Source of the DNA: Streptomyces composti
GTDB taxonomy: Bacteria > Actinomycetota > Actinomycetes > Streptomycetales > Streptomycetaceae
Reading direction: 5' to 3'
Assembly: GCF_012034205.1 (NCBI RefSeq)
Contig: NZ_JAATEM010000001.1
Span: 186,001-250,000, forward strand
DNA length: 64,000 nucleotides
Each line of letters starts with the position of its first letter. Position 1 is the first letter of the stretch. The position numbers and the translations under genes were made by a program. This document shows positions 17,659 to 26,227 of the stretch, piece by piece. Below the pieces are notes generated by a model, which worked only from the letters and a program-made list of their open reading frames with translations, did not search any database and was not told the origin of the DNA.

Positions 17659-18624
17659 TCATCGGCGCACGATGCTCAGCGACAGCGCGAAGCGTCCCTC
17701 CGCATCCGTCCACCAGCGGCTCAGTTCCAGCCCCGCGGCGGCCAGTTCGGCACGCACTCCCTCCCCGCGGAACTTCGCCGACACCTCGGTGCGCAGCTCC
17801 TCGCCCGCCGCGAAGTCCACGGCGAGATCCAGCGCGGGCACCTTCACCGTCTGCGCCGTGCGGGAACGCAGCCGCATCTCGATCCACTCCCGCTCGGCGT
17901 CCCAGAGGGCGACGTGCTCGAAGGCGGCCGGGTCGAAGTCGGCGCCCAGCTCCCGGTTGATCACGGTCAGCACGTTCTTGTTGAACGCGGCGGTCACCCC
18001 GGCCTCGTCGTCGTACGCGCGCACCAGCACCTGCTCGTCCTTGACCAGGTCGGTGCCGAGCAGCAGACCGTCGCCCGGCGCCAGCAGCGCGTGCACGGAG
18101 GCCAGGAACGCGGCCCGTTCGCCGGGCAGGAGATTGCCGATGGTGCCGCCGAGGAACGCCACGAGCCGCGGCCCCGGAGCGTCCGGCAGCGTGAGCCGGC
18201 CGGTGAAGTCGGCGATCAGAGCGTGCACGTCGAGGCCGGGGCGCTCGGCCGTCAGCGCCCGGCCGGCCTGGCGGAGCGCGCTCTCGCTGACGTCGACGGG
18301 TATGTAGGTGTGCAACTCGGTGAGGGCGCCGAGCAGCAGCCGCGTCTTCTCCGAGGAGCCGGAGCCCAGCTCCACCAGGGTGCGGGCGCCGGCCGCGGCG
18401 GCGATCTCGCCCGCGCGGGCGGACAGGATCTCCCGCTCGGCCCGCGTGGGGTAGTACTCGGGGAGCCGGGTGATCTTCTCGAACAGTTCGCTGCCGTGGG
18501 CGTCGTAGAACCACTTCGGCGGCAGCGTCCTGGGGTCGCCGGTCAGGCCGTGCAGGACGTCGGCGCGCAGGGCCGCGCCGGTGGCGTCCTCGGGCAGGGT
18601 GCGGGTGATGCGGAACGGACTCAC
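17659..18624 (-). CDS. egtD: L-histidine N-alpha-methyltransferase EgtD
   Basis: A 321-aa SAM-dependent enzyme that trimethylates histidine to hercynine, the first committed step of ergothioneine synthesis. Signature stretches are PPKWFYDAHGSELFEKIT, the SAM-binding VELGSGSSEKTR, VAFLGGTIGN and FNKNVL. The GTG start at 18624 overlaps the egtC stop by four bases (GTGA), so translation is coupled. It is the last gene of egtABCD here. Ergothioneine protects against oxidative stress. Assignment by motifs and operon context is secure. Confidence 0.93.
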   Translation of the reverse strand: MSPFRITRTLPEDATGAALRADVLHGLTGDPRTLPPKWFYDAHGSELFEKITRLPEYYPTRAEREILSARAGEIAAAAGARTLVELGSGSSEKTRLLLGALTELHTYIPVDVSESALRQAGRALTAERPGLDVHALIADFTGRLTLPDAPGPRLVAFLGGTIGNLLPGERAAFLASVHALLAPGDGLLLGTDLVKDEQVLVRAYDDEAGVTAAFNKNVLTVINRELGADFDPAAFEHVALWDAEREWIEMRLRSRTAQTVKVPALDLAVDFAAGEELRTEVSAKFRGEGVRAELAAAGLELSRWWTDAEGRFALSLSIVRR

Positions 18625-19427
18625 GTACTCGGCTCCTTCGGTGACGCGGCTCGGGCGGGGGCGGCCGCCAGGGCGCCGGCCGGCTGGTGCAGGGGGGTGA
18701 GCAGCACCTCGGTGCGGCTCGCGGTGAGCAGGGTGCGGTCCGGGACCTCCTGCCAGTGCGGGTCGTCGTCGTAGGGCTCGGAGGCCACCACGGTGCCGCC
18801 GCCGGGACGGACCAGGTACCACAGGGTGTCGCCCCAGGCGGTGGCCGAGACGGTGCCACCGTCGGTGAGCAGCAGATTGAGCCGGGCGGCGGGGGCGGCC
18901 CCGGCCACCTCGAGGACCGTGTCGCCGAGCGCCTGCCCGTCCGGGGTGCCGGACCGCAGCCGGGCCAGCACCAGGGCCCACACGAACGCCGAGTCGTTGC
19001 GGGCCTCCAGCGACAGCAGCTGCTCGGGCGGCAGCGCGGACACCAGCGGCGCGAGGCTGCCCGGCCAGCCGGGGACCGCCCCGTTGTGGCTGAACAGCCA
19101 GGTCCCCGCGGCGAACGGCGCCGCGGCCGCCTCCGCGTCCGCGCCCGCGAGCGTGGCGTCCCGCACGGCCGCCAGCAGCGCCCGGGTGCGCACCACCCGG
19201 GCGAGATCGGCGAACGACAGGTCCGCCCAGACCGGCCCGGCCCGCCGGTACCGGGCCGGTACCGGATCGCCCGGCGCGTACCAGCCGACGCCGAAGCCGT
19301 CGGCGTTGACCGTGCCGTAGCGCTGGCGGCGCGGCGCCCACGACTGCCGGTACAGGCCGTGCGGCGGTTCCACGAGCAGCCGCCCCAGCGGCTCCTCCGG
19401 CCCCACGTAGGCCACATGACGGCACAT
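18621..19427 (-). CDS. egtC: Gamma-glutamyl hercynylcysteine sulfoxide hydrolase EgtC
   Basis: A 268-aa class II glutamine-amidotransferase-fold hydrolase that removes the glutamyl group after EgtB action. After the initiator methionine comes the N-terminal nucleophile cysteine (MCRHVAYVG). NADGFGVGWY and FSHNGAVPGW, typical of the Ntn fold, follow. The ATG shares one base with the egtB stop codon. The last ~30 residues are Ala/Pro-rich. It sits between egtB and egtD in one coupled operon. Confidence 0.92.
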   Translation of the reverse strand: MCRHVAYVGPEEPLGRLLVEPPHGLYRQSWAPRRQRYGTVNADGFGVGWYAPGDPVPARYRRAGPVWADLSFADLARVVRTRALLAAVRDATLAGADAEAAAAPFAAGTWLFSHNGAVPGWPGSLAPLVSALPPEQLLSLEARNDSAFVWALVLARLRSGTPDGQALGDTVLEVAGAAPAARLNLLLTDGGTVSATAWGDTLWYLVRPGGGTVVASEPYDDDPHWQEVPDRTLLTASRTEVLLTPLHQPAGALAAAPARAASPKEPST

Positions 19428-20743
19428 CAGACGTCCTCCGAGCGTGCGGTGCGGAAGCCGGAGAAGATCTGCCGCCGGATCGGATAGTCCCAGTTGCGGA
19501 ACGTGCCCCGGCAGGCCACCGGGTCCACCGCGAACGAACCGCCGCGCAGCACCTTGTAGTCGGAGCCGAAGAACACCTCCGAGTACTCCCGGTACGGGAA
19601 CGCCTGGAAGCCCGGGTACGGCAGGAAGTCGCTCGCCGTCCACTCCCAGACGTCGCCGATCAGCTGCCGCACCCCGAGCGGCGACGCACCGGCCGGATAG
19701 CTGCCGGCGGGCGCCGGACGCAGATGCCGCTGGCCGAGGTTGGCGTGCTCGGGGCCCGGGTCGGCGTCGCCCCACGGGTAGCGCATCGAGCGGTCGCCGG
19801 CCGGGTCGTACCGCGCGGCCTTCTCCCACTCGGCCTCGGTGGGCAGCCGCCGCCCGGCCCAGCGGGCGTAGGCGTCCGCCTCGTACCAGCACACGTGCAG
19901 CACCGGTTCGTCGGGCGGGACCACCTCGGTGAGGCCGAAGCGCCTGCGGAGCCACTGGCCGCCGTCCAGACGCCAGAACAGCGGCGCGGTGATGGAGTTG
20001 CGGCGGATGTGCGCCCAGCCCTCCGGGGTCCACCAGCGCGGGTCCCGGTAGCCGCCGTCCTCGACGAACGCCAGATAGGCGGCGTTGGTCACCGGGGTGG
20101 TGTCGATCCAGAACGGCGCCACCTCCCGCACATGCGCGGGCCGTTCGTTGTCCAGCGCCCACGGCTCGGTGGAGGTGCCCATGGTGAAAGGACCGCCCGG
20201 CACCAGCACCTCGGACGGTCCGGCGAACAGCGGCACCGGATCCGGGTCGGGCGCCGTCAGCGCCTGCGGGCCCTTGCGCAGCTGGTGGGTGATCAGCATC
20301 GTCTCGTCGTGCTGCTGCTCGTGCTGCGCGATCATCCCGAAGGCGAAACCTGCCTCGGTCAGCCGGGTCCCGTCGAACGCGGCGCTCTCCAGCACGTCCA
20401 GCGCCCGGCCGCGCACCTCGGCGGCGTAGCGGCGGGCCTCGTCCGGCGGCAGCAGCGGCAGCCTCGGGCGTTCGGCGCGCGGGTGCTCGAAAGCGTCGTA
20501 GAGGCTGTCGATCTCGGGCCGTAGCGCCTCCTGCCCGGCGACGGCCCGCAGCAGCCACTGCTCCTCCTGGTTGCCGATGTGCGCCAGGTCCCACACCAGC
20601 GGGGACATCAGCGGCGAGTGCTGGGCGGTCAGATCCGGCTCGTCCACGCACTCGGTCAGCAGGGTGGTGCGGTCGCGGGCGGTGACCAGCGAGGTGACCG
20701 CGCGCTCGCGCAGGGTCTCGGTGCCGGGGGCGAGGTCGGTCAT
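19427..20743 (-). CDS. egtB: Hercynine oxygenase EgtB (sulfoxide synthase)
   Basis: A 438-aa non-heme iron enzyme that joins gamma-glutamylcysteine to hercynine and oxidises the sulfur. An N-terminal DinB-like domain carries the iron ligands (one His in WDLAHIGNQ, two in QHEQQHDETML). A C-terminal formylglycine-generating-enzyme fold (PFTMGTSTEPWALDNERP, GDVWEWT, RGGSFAVDP) completes it. All three histidines are present. The start overlaps the egtA stop (ATGA). This is the oxygen-dependent step of the pathway. Confidence 0.93.
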   Translation of the reverse strand: MTDLAPGTETLRERAVTSLVTARDRTTLLTECVDEPDLTAQHSPLMSPLVWDLAHIGNQEEQWLLRAVAGQEALRPEIDSLYDAFEHPRAERPRLPLLPPDEARRYAAEVRGRALDVLESAAFDGTRLTEAGFAFGMIAQHEQQHDETMLITHQLRKGPQALTAPDPDPVPLFAGPSEVLVPGGPFTMGTSTEPWALDNERPAHVREVAPFWIDTTPVTNAAYLAFVEDGGYRDPRWWTPEGWAHIRRNSITAPLFWRLDGGQWLRRRFGLTEVVPPDEPVLHVCWYEADAYARWAGRRLPTEAEWEKAARYDPAGDRSMRYPWGDADPGPEHANLGQRHLRPAPAGSYPAGASPLGVRQLIGDVWEWTASDFLPYPGFQAFPYREYSEVFFGSDYKVLRGGSFAVDPVACRGTFRNWDYPIRRQIFSGFRTARSEDV

Positions 20744-22038
20744 GAGCTCAGGTCCTTCCCGTACGGGGACTTCCCGGCGTGGAGCGCGTCGAGCAGGTCG
20801 TCGGCGGGACAGCGCCCCCGCCTGACATGGCGGTCCTCGAACGCCGCCACGGCGTCCACCACCTCACCCGTGGCGCCCAGCCGGGGCAGGGCCTCCAGAG
20901 CCGCCGCGAAGCACACGGCGGCGGTCTCGCGCAGCTCAGGGTCGGCGAGGCCGACACGGGCCGCGTCGCGCCACAGCGGATTGTGCGGGGCCGGCCGGCC
21001 CAGCGTCCGCTCGGTCAGCGGCTTCACCGCCCGGTAGGCGGTCTCGGCGGCCTGCGGATCGTCGAACAGCGCCGCCGTCACCGCGAGCGGCACGATCCAG
21101 CCGTCGTCACCGGGCTGCGCGTCGATCATCCGCAGCTCCAGATGCCCCCGCGGCCGGACCGGCGGGAACAGGGTCGTGGCGTGGTAGTCGAGATCCTCCC
21201 GGGTGGGCGGCCTGGGCCGCCGGGACCTGGTCCACTCCCGGAAGGTCAGCGCATCCGGCACCGCCCACGGACCGCGTTCCCCCCGTACGCACATCACCGG
21301 CGCGTCGAGCACATGCCGGGCCCACGCGCCGCGCGGGTCGGCGTCCAGCGGGGGACCGCCGGCGCGGCCGGATCCGATCTGCGCCCAGCGCAGCTGCCGG
21401 GTGGACAGCCAGCCGGTGGCCCGGCGGCCGGCCAGCGGGGAGTTGGCGAACACGGCGACCAGGACCGCGCCGAGCTGGTGCGCCAGCCACCAGCGCCGCA
21501 CATGGCCCAGGGGGCCGGGCTCCTCGTACCCGGCGTCCACACAGACCTGCACCGAGGCGGAGGTGCACATCATGGCCCGGCCGGCCGGGCCCTCCCGGTC
21601 GAGGCAGGCCTCCATGGCGTCGTAGCGCGGTTCACGCAGGTAACGGCGGGGCGGGTGCCAGGGGTCGTGGCCCAGGCCGACCAGTCGCAGACCGTCCTCG
21701 CGCAGTACCGCGCGCACGGCCTCGAGGTCGGCGGCGACGACGCCCACACACTCGGTCAGTGACCCGGCGGGCGGCGAGCTCAGCTCCAGCTGGCCGCCGG
21801 GCTCCACGGTGAGTGCCGAGCCGAGGGGCAGCGTCCGCAGTGCGGCATAGGCCGCTTCGAGTCGCTCGCGGGAGACGGGGAGCTGCGGGCCGCGCAGCTC
21901 GTGAACGAGCCATTCCACCTCGACTCCGAGGCGGCTCGGCGGTCCGGTCTTGAAGCAGATGCCGCGGACCAGGGCGTCCGCCTCCGCCTCGGTGACGGCG
22001 TCAGGCGGGTCGGTACAGCCACCTGCCGATGCAGACAT
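20740..22038 (-). CDS. egtA: Glutamate-cysteine ligase EgtA
   Basis: A 432-aa GCS2-type ligase making gamma-glutamylcysteine, the sulfur donor used by EgtB. Recognisable parts are RLGVEVEWLVHEL near the N-terminus, SLTECVGVVAADLEAV, the active-site MMCTSASVQVCVD and RGHLELRMIDAQPGD. The start at 22038 is set by an excellent ribosome site (CAGGAGGATCCCGAC); an upstream in-frame ATG at 22065 has none. It is the first gene of egtABCD, with all four genes overlapping. The fifth enzyme, EgtE, is not in this window. Confidence 0.92.
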   Translation of the reverse strand: MSASAGGCTDPPDAVTEAEADALVRGICFKTGPPSRLGVEVEWLVHELRGPQLPVSRERLEAAYAALRTLPLGSALTVEPGGQLELSSPPAGSLTECVGVVAADLEAVRAVLREDGLRLVGLGHDPWHPPRRYLREPRYDAMEACLDREGPAGRAMMCTSASVQVCVDAGYEEPGPLGHVRRWWLAHQLGAVLVAVFANSPLAGRRATGWLSTRQLRWAQIGSGRAGGPPLDADPRGAWARHVLDAPVMCVRGERGPWAVPDALTFREWTRSRRPRPPTREDLDYHATTLFPPVRPRGHLELRMIDAQPGDDGWIVPLAVTAALFDDPQAAETAYRAVKPLTERTLGRPAPHNPLWRDAARVGLADPELRETAAVCFAAALEALPRLGATGEVVDAVAAFEDRHVRRGRCPADDLLDALHAGKSPYGKDLSS

Positions 22039-22333
22039 GTCGGGATCCTCCTGAGATACCACCATGCCGGTCGGGGCTCGGTGGGCCCGGCCGGCAGCGA
22101 CGCGTCCCACCCAAGACGGCGGGCGCGCCGGGCACAAGGGCGCCTGCGGGCGCGTTCCCGGTCTGTCACACTCCTCTCCAGGCTTCTGGCCTGGGCTTTC
22201 TCCGGCGTTCCCGGCTCCCGGCGGGGAGGGAAACTGCGTTGCGCCGCCTCCCCAGGATCACCCAGGATGCGTGCATGAGCACGACGAGAGAGATCGCGCG
22301 GCTCTCGCCCACGCCGCGCACGGGGGTCGGGGC

Positions 22334-23209
22334 GTGAGCGGGCGCCTGCGCGATCTCGCACGCGAGACGGAGCGGATCGTTGCCGCAGGGCGCTACCGCG
22401 CGCCTGACGGGCGCGAGGTGTCCCTCCGGACGGAGCTCGACGCCGCCCTCGCCGGGACCCGGCTGTACGGCCCGGAACCGGTACCGGTGCCGCCGTTCCG
22501 TTCCGTCGCCACCCGGTTCGAGGTGACCGGCGAGAGCAGCCTCGGGGCCGCGCGCCGCCTCGCCTCCGACACCGGGAACGGCACGCCCGCCGTACTGAAC
22601 TTCGCCTCCGCCCGCAACCCGGGAGGCGGCTACCTCAACGGCGCCAAGGCCCAGGAGGAGGCCCTGTGCCGTGCCTCCGCCCTGTACGCCTGCCTGCTGC
22701 GCGCCCCCGGGTACTACGAGCACCACCGCGCCGTCCGCGACCCCTTCTACTCGGACCGCGTCATCCACTCACCGGGTGTGCCCGTCTTCCGCGACGACCG
22801 CGGCGTGCTCCTGAGCGAGCCGTTCACCGCGGGCTTCCTCACCTCGCCCGCACCCAACGCGGGCGTCGTCCTGCGCACCGCCCCGGAGCGCGCGGCCGGG
22901 CTGCCCCGCGCCCTCGCGGTCCGCGCCGAGCGGGTCCTGGAGACCGCGGCCGCCCACGGCTACCGCGCCCTCGTGCCGGGCGCCTGGGGCTGCGGCGTGT
23001 TCCGCAACGACCCCGCACAGGTGGCCGGCGCGTTCCGTGCCCTCCTCGGGCCGGGCGGACGCTTCGCGGGCGCGTTCGCACACGTGGTCTTCGCCATCCT
23101 GGACCGGCGCGGCGAGACCCGCGGGGTCTTCGACCGCGTCCTTGCCGACCTGACGCGCGCGGACGCCGCCCCGGCCTCAGCCGCAGCCGGGCCTCAGCTC
23201 CAGCCGTAG
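22334..23209 (+). CDS. TIGR02452-family poly(ADP-ribose) glycohydrolase-like protein
   Basis: A 291-aa microbial PARG-like protein (DUF2263 and macrodomain type). Key blocks are VLNFASARNPGGGYLNGAKAQEE, which contains the GGG-x6-8-QEE catalytic loop, then YSDRVIHSPGVPVFRDD and a C-terminal ALVPGAWGCGVFRNDP. It should hydrolyse ADP-ribose linkages in the cytosol. The GTG at 22334 overlaps the stop of a 20-codon frame starting at ATG 22274 (MSTTREIARL...). That short frame may be a leader peptide coupling translation, or chance. CCCAGGAT is repeated at 22251 and 22261. It is divergent from egtA. Confidence 0.82.
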   Translation: MSGRLRDLARETERIVAAGRYRAPDGREVSLRTELDAALAGTRLYGPEPVPVPPFRSVATRFEVTGESSLGAARRLASDTGNGTPAVLNFASARNPGGGYLNGAKAQEEALCRASALYACLLRAPGYYEHHRAVRDPFYSDRVIHSPGVPVFRDDRGVLLSEPFTAGFLTSPAPNAGVVLRTAPERAAGLPRALAVRAERVLETAAAHGYRALVPGAWGCGVFRNDPAQVAGAFRALLGPGGRFAGAFAHVVFAILDRRGETRGVFDRVLADLTRADAAPASAAAGPQLQP

Positions 23210-23640
23210 CGCTCCCGCAGACGGTGGCGGACCAGGTCGAAGCGCACGCGGTCCAGGGCGCACGCCTCGCGGCGCATGCCCTCGTTGTGCAGGCGCAGCA
23301 CCCGGTCGAGGGCCACCCAGGACGCCCGGCCCGAGCGGTCCCAGGGACCGCTGCCGATCGGTACCCAGTCGCGGTCGCCGTCGTGGTCCTTGCTGGACAG
23401 CTGCACCGCGAGCAGCGTCCCCGCCGCCTCGCGGGCCACCACCAGCACCGGCCGGTCCTTGCCCCGGCCGTCCCGTTCCTCGTAGGGGACCCAGGTCCAG
23501 ACGATCTCCCCGGGATCGGGGTCGCCGTCGTACGCGGGCGAGTACTCGGTGCGCACCCGGCCCACCTCACGGGGGTCGGCCTCGGTGGTCGCGCTCGGGC
23601 CGTAACGGCCGGGGAAGTTCTCAGGGCTGTAGGCGGTCAC
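23194..23640 (-). CDS. PemK/MazF-family toxin-like protein without a partner
   Basis: A 148-aa protein with the MazF/PemK beta-barrel pattern: GEIVWTWVPYEE near residue ~45, the RPVLVVARE strand, LAVQLSSKDHDG and SWVALDRVLRLH. MazF proteins are mRNA interferases. No antitoxin-like gene lies on either side: the upstream neighbour is a divergent cysteine hydrolase and the downstream neighbour is convergent. It starts at GTG 23640. TACGGT (minus strand, 23647-23652) ends six bases before it, so the transcript may be leaderless. It may act as an orphan nuclease or have another role. Confidence 0.75.
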   Translation of the reverse strand: MTAYSPENFPGRYGPSATTEADPREVGRVRTEYSPAYDGDPDPGEIVWTWVPYEERDGRGKDRPVLVVAREAAGTLLAVQLSSKDHDGDRDWVPIGSGPWDRSGRASWVALDRVLRLHNEGMRREACALDRVRFDLVRHRLRERYGWS

Positions 23641-23765
23641 AGTCGTACCGTACGCGGACGTGCGTGAACGCCGGCCGCCGGGTAACCCGGAGAGCGGTGG
23701 GGTCCGGCAGGGACGGCCGGGCCCCGCCCCGTCCCCGGACGACGCACCACCGCTGGGAGCTCGCT

Positions 23766-24299
23766 GTGACCACCGCACTGATCGTCATCGACATGATCAA
23801 CACCTACGATCACCAGGACGCCGAGCAGCTGATCCCCACCGCCGAACCCGTCGTCCCGGTCATCGCCGGCCTGCTGAAACGCGCCCGCCGCCGCGACGTC
23901 CCGGTCATCTACGTCAACGACAACTTCGGCGAGTGGCGCTCGCACCACGGCGAGCTGCTGGAGAAGGCCCTGGCCGGACCGCACGCCCGGCTCGTCGAAC
24001 CGCTGCGCCCCGACGACTCCTCCCTCTTCGTCGTCAAGGCCCGGCACTCGATCTTCTTCGAGACCCCGCTGGACTACCTGCTGAGCCAGCAGGGCATCGA
24101 CGAACTGGTGCTGTGCGGGCAGGTCACCGAGCAGTGCGTCCTCTACTCCTCGCTGGACGCCCACATCCGCCACTACCAGGTCGTCGTCCCGCGCGACGCC
24201 GTCGCGCACATCCACGCCGACCTCGCCGACGCGGCGCTGCGCATGATGGAACGGAACATGGGTGCCAAGGTGTGCGAGAGCGGAGATCTGTGGAAGTGA
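23766..24299 (+). CDS. Isochorismatase-family cysteine hydrolase
   Basis: A 177-aa alpha/beta hydrolase of the cysteine hydrolase family (nicotinamidase/isochorismatase fold). The catalytic Asp is in LIVIDMINTY, the lysine in VVKARHSIFFETPL, and the nucleophile cysteine in VTEQCVLYSSLDA. Substrate could be an amide such as nicotinamide, or a vinyl ether; the sequence does not decide. The start is GTG at 23766 with GGGAG upstream. The following nucleotidyltransferase gene overlaps its end, so the pair is coupled. Confidence 0.87.
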   Translation: MTTALIVIDMINTYDHQDAEQLIPTAEPVVPVIAGLLKRARRRDVPVIYVNDNFGEWRSHHGELLEKALAGPHARLVEPLRPDDSSLFVVKARHSIFFETPLDYLLSQQGIDELVLCGQVTEQCVLYSSLDAHIRHYQVVVPRDAVAHIHADLADAALRMMERNMGAKVCESGDLWK

Positions 24300-25141
24300 A
24301 CCGTCCCGAGGACCCCGGATCCCCCGGATCCCCCGGATCCCCCGGGTCTCCCGGCGTCCCCGTCGAGCTGCGGCCCTACCTGACCGAGCTGGTCGGACGG
24401 ACCCGTGCCGTCTGCGGAGCGGACCTGGTGAGCGTGCTCGCCGTCGGCTCCGTCGCGCTCGGGGACTACCGGCACGGACGCAGCGATGTCGACGTGACCG
24501 TCGTGGTGGCACCCGGCCTCCCTGCCCCGGCCCTGACGGAGCTGGCCGGCGCCCTGCGCCACCCCGGCCTGCGGTGCCCCGCCGCCGGGCTCGAACTGGT
24601 CGTCTACGACGCGGACTTCGCGGCCCGTCCGTCCGGTGAGGCCGGATACCTCCTCGACCTCAACACCGGCGACGGACTGCCCGGCAAGGTCAGCTGCGAC
24701 CCGGCCGGGGCCCAGCCCTTCTGGTACGTCATAGACCGCTCCGTGGCACGGCAGTGCGGGCTGGCGCTGTACGGCCCGCCGGCCCGCCGGGTGGTCGCCG
24801 CGCCCGAACACCCGGTACTGCTCGGCGCACTTCGCGCCTCCGTTCGCGAACACGAGGAGGGCGAGGGACACTTGGCGGACAACCGGGTGCTCAACGGCTG
24901 CCGCTCCCTGATGTTCTGCCGCACCGGCCGCTGGCTGCCCAAGCGCCGGGCCGCCACGGCGGTGGCCGGGGCCGAGCCGGCCTTCCGGGCCCTGCTCGCG
25001 GCCGCCCTGCGCAGCTTCGAACGCCCGCGCGCCGAGGCGCTCCCGCTGCCGAGGGACGAGGTGCGGGCCTTCCTGAAGCGGGTGGCCGAGGGAGTGGAGG
25101 AGGCACGGGCGGCGGCAGCCGGCGGCGCAGCACCGCGCTGA
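24290..25141 (+). CDS. Nucleotidyltransferase-domain protein (aminoglycoside adenylyltransferase-like)
   Basis: About 283 aa. The nucleotidyltransferase core is VLAVGSVALGDYRHGRSDVDVTVVV, with the GS and DxD motif for metal and nucleotide binding. A helical domain resembling the C-terminal part of aminoglycoside-3'' adenylyltransferases follows (NRVLNGCRSLMFCRTGRWLPKR). The N-terminus carries a (GSP)4 collagen-like stretch encoded by 9-bp tandem repeats. The start is GTG at 24290 or 24296, both overlapping the upstream gene. Resistance activity is possible but unproven; many Streptomyces paralogs have no known substrate. Confidence 0.75.
   Translation: MEVNRPEDPGSPGSPGSPGSPGVPVELRPYLTELVGRTRAVCGADLVSVLAVGSVALGDYRHGRSDVDVTVVVAPGLPAPALTELAGALRHPGLRCPAAGLELVVYDADFAARPSGEAGYLLDLNTGDGLPGKVSCDPAGAQPFWYVIDRSVARQCGLALYGPPARRVVAAPEHPVLLGALRASVREHEEGEGHLADNRVLNGCRSLMFCRTGRWLPKRRAATAVAGAEPAFRALLAAALRSFERPRAEALPLPRDEVRAFLKRVAEGVEEARAAAAGGAAPR
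24317..24349 (+). repeat. 9-bp tandem repeat encoding GSP units
   Basis: Three near-identical copies of GGATCCCCC plus a diverged fourth (GGGTCTCCC) encode GSPGSPGSPGSP at the start of the nucleotidyltransferase. Such slippage-prone repeats can vary in copy number. Confidence 0.8.
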
Positions 25142-25258
25142 CCGGCCGCTGACCTGCCCGGCTTCGCGCCCTCAGGGGTCACCGGCGCCCGTCGTGCCGC
25201 CTCGCCGACAAGCGGAACGCGCCCCTACAATTTCTGGCGACTCGTCGGGGGAGCCGCC

Positions 25259-26059
25259 ATGGAGACCATCATCGTCCAGCTGCCGGACGCCACGGATCCG
25301 CAGGACCAGCTGCCCAGCCCGCCCCGTGGCGGGGGAGGCAAGCCGAGGCTGCTGCACCTGGGGCCCGGCGACATCGTCTCCTTCGGCCGGGGGCAGCCCG
25401 GCGGCACCGACGTGGCCATCCCGCTCGACGACCCCGGAATCTCCCGTCACGCGGGCCAGTTGGAGGCGGCCGGCGACTACTGGCGGCTGTCCAACTTCAG
25501 CCGCAGTGTGTCCTACGTGGTGGAGAACCTGGAGGGCGCCGGCGAGTACCTGACCGTCGCCCCGGGCCGGCTCGGGGCACCCGTGCCCTTCGAGTTCTCC
25601 CGTGTGGTGCTGCCCGCCCTGGCGGGCACCGCCTCCTTCAAGGTCTTCGCGCCGCAGCACGCCTACCTCGGCGACCGGCCCTCCGACGGCCTCGGCGAAC
25701 AGACCGTCCACCCGTTCGCGCTCGACCCCACGGCGAAGTACTTCCTGGTGCTGGTCGCGCTGTGCGAGCCCCGGCTGCGCGACCCCTCCGACTCCACGCT
25801 GCCCGGCGTCGGAGAGATCGTGGAACGCCTCCGCCCACTCGACTCCTGCCGGGACCTCACCCGTTCGGCGGTGAACTACCACATCGACTACCTGTCCTTC
25901 ACCAAGCTGCGCCTGGACCCGGGAGAGGAGGCGGGCACGACCGCCGACGGCGGCGGCCGCACCGGGGCCAAGCGGGCCCGGCTCGCCTCGGTCGCGCTGC
26001 GCTTCGGCCTGGTACGCGAGGAGCACCTCGCCCTGCTGCCGCGCAGGCCCCGCACCTGA
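25259..26059 (+). CDS. FHA-domain protein
   Basis: A 266-aa cytosolic protein. A forkhead-associated phosphothreonine-binding domain occupies ~35-110 (VSFGRG, DDPGISRHAGQLEAAGDYWRLSN). The C-terminal half is alpha-rich (LVLVALCEPRLRDP, TRSAVNYHIDYLSFTKLRL) and looks like a winged-helix-type module. It presumably reads phosphorylation by a Ser/Thr kinase, but no kinase is nearby. It starts at ATG 25259 in a promoter gap of its own. The partner protein cannot be predicted. Confidence 0.8.
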   Translation: METIIVQLPDATDPQDQLPSPPRGGGGKPRLLHLGPGDIVSFGRGQPGGTDVAIPLDDPGISRHAGQLEAAGDYWRLSNFSRSVSYVVENLEGAGEYLTVAPGRLGAPVPFEFSRVVLPALAGTASFKVFAPQHAYLGDRPSDGLGEQTVHPFALDPTAKYFLVLVALCEPRLRDPSDSTLPGVGEIVERLRPLDSCRDLTRSAVNYHIDYLSFTKLRLDPGEEAGTTADGGGRTGAKRARLASVALRFGLVREEHLALLPRRPRT

Positions 26060-26111
26060 CCCGTGCCGGCCAGACGCCCGGCACCCCCGCCCTGACACCC
26101 GGCCCGCCCAC

Positions 26112-26157
26112 CCTGATATCTGTCAGGTGTCGCAGCGGCGGTGACGGCTCGTAGGCT
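26112..26157 (+). promoter_or_regulatory. Promoter with CCTGA..TGTCAGG motif (small secreted protein)
   Basis: CCTGATATCTGTCAGG (26112-26127) is an imperfect palindrome 24 bp before TAGGCT (26152-26157), the likely -10 of the gene at 26228. There is no good -35, which suggests activator dependence. The same motif, at nearly the same distance, precedes the gene at 26881-27264. Confidence 0.6.
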
Positions 26158-26227
26158 CACGATCACCGGACGACGGCAGCGAGCCGTCGCCCCGGGTCAC
26201 CACACGCCGACACAGGAAAGAGGGACC

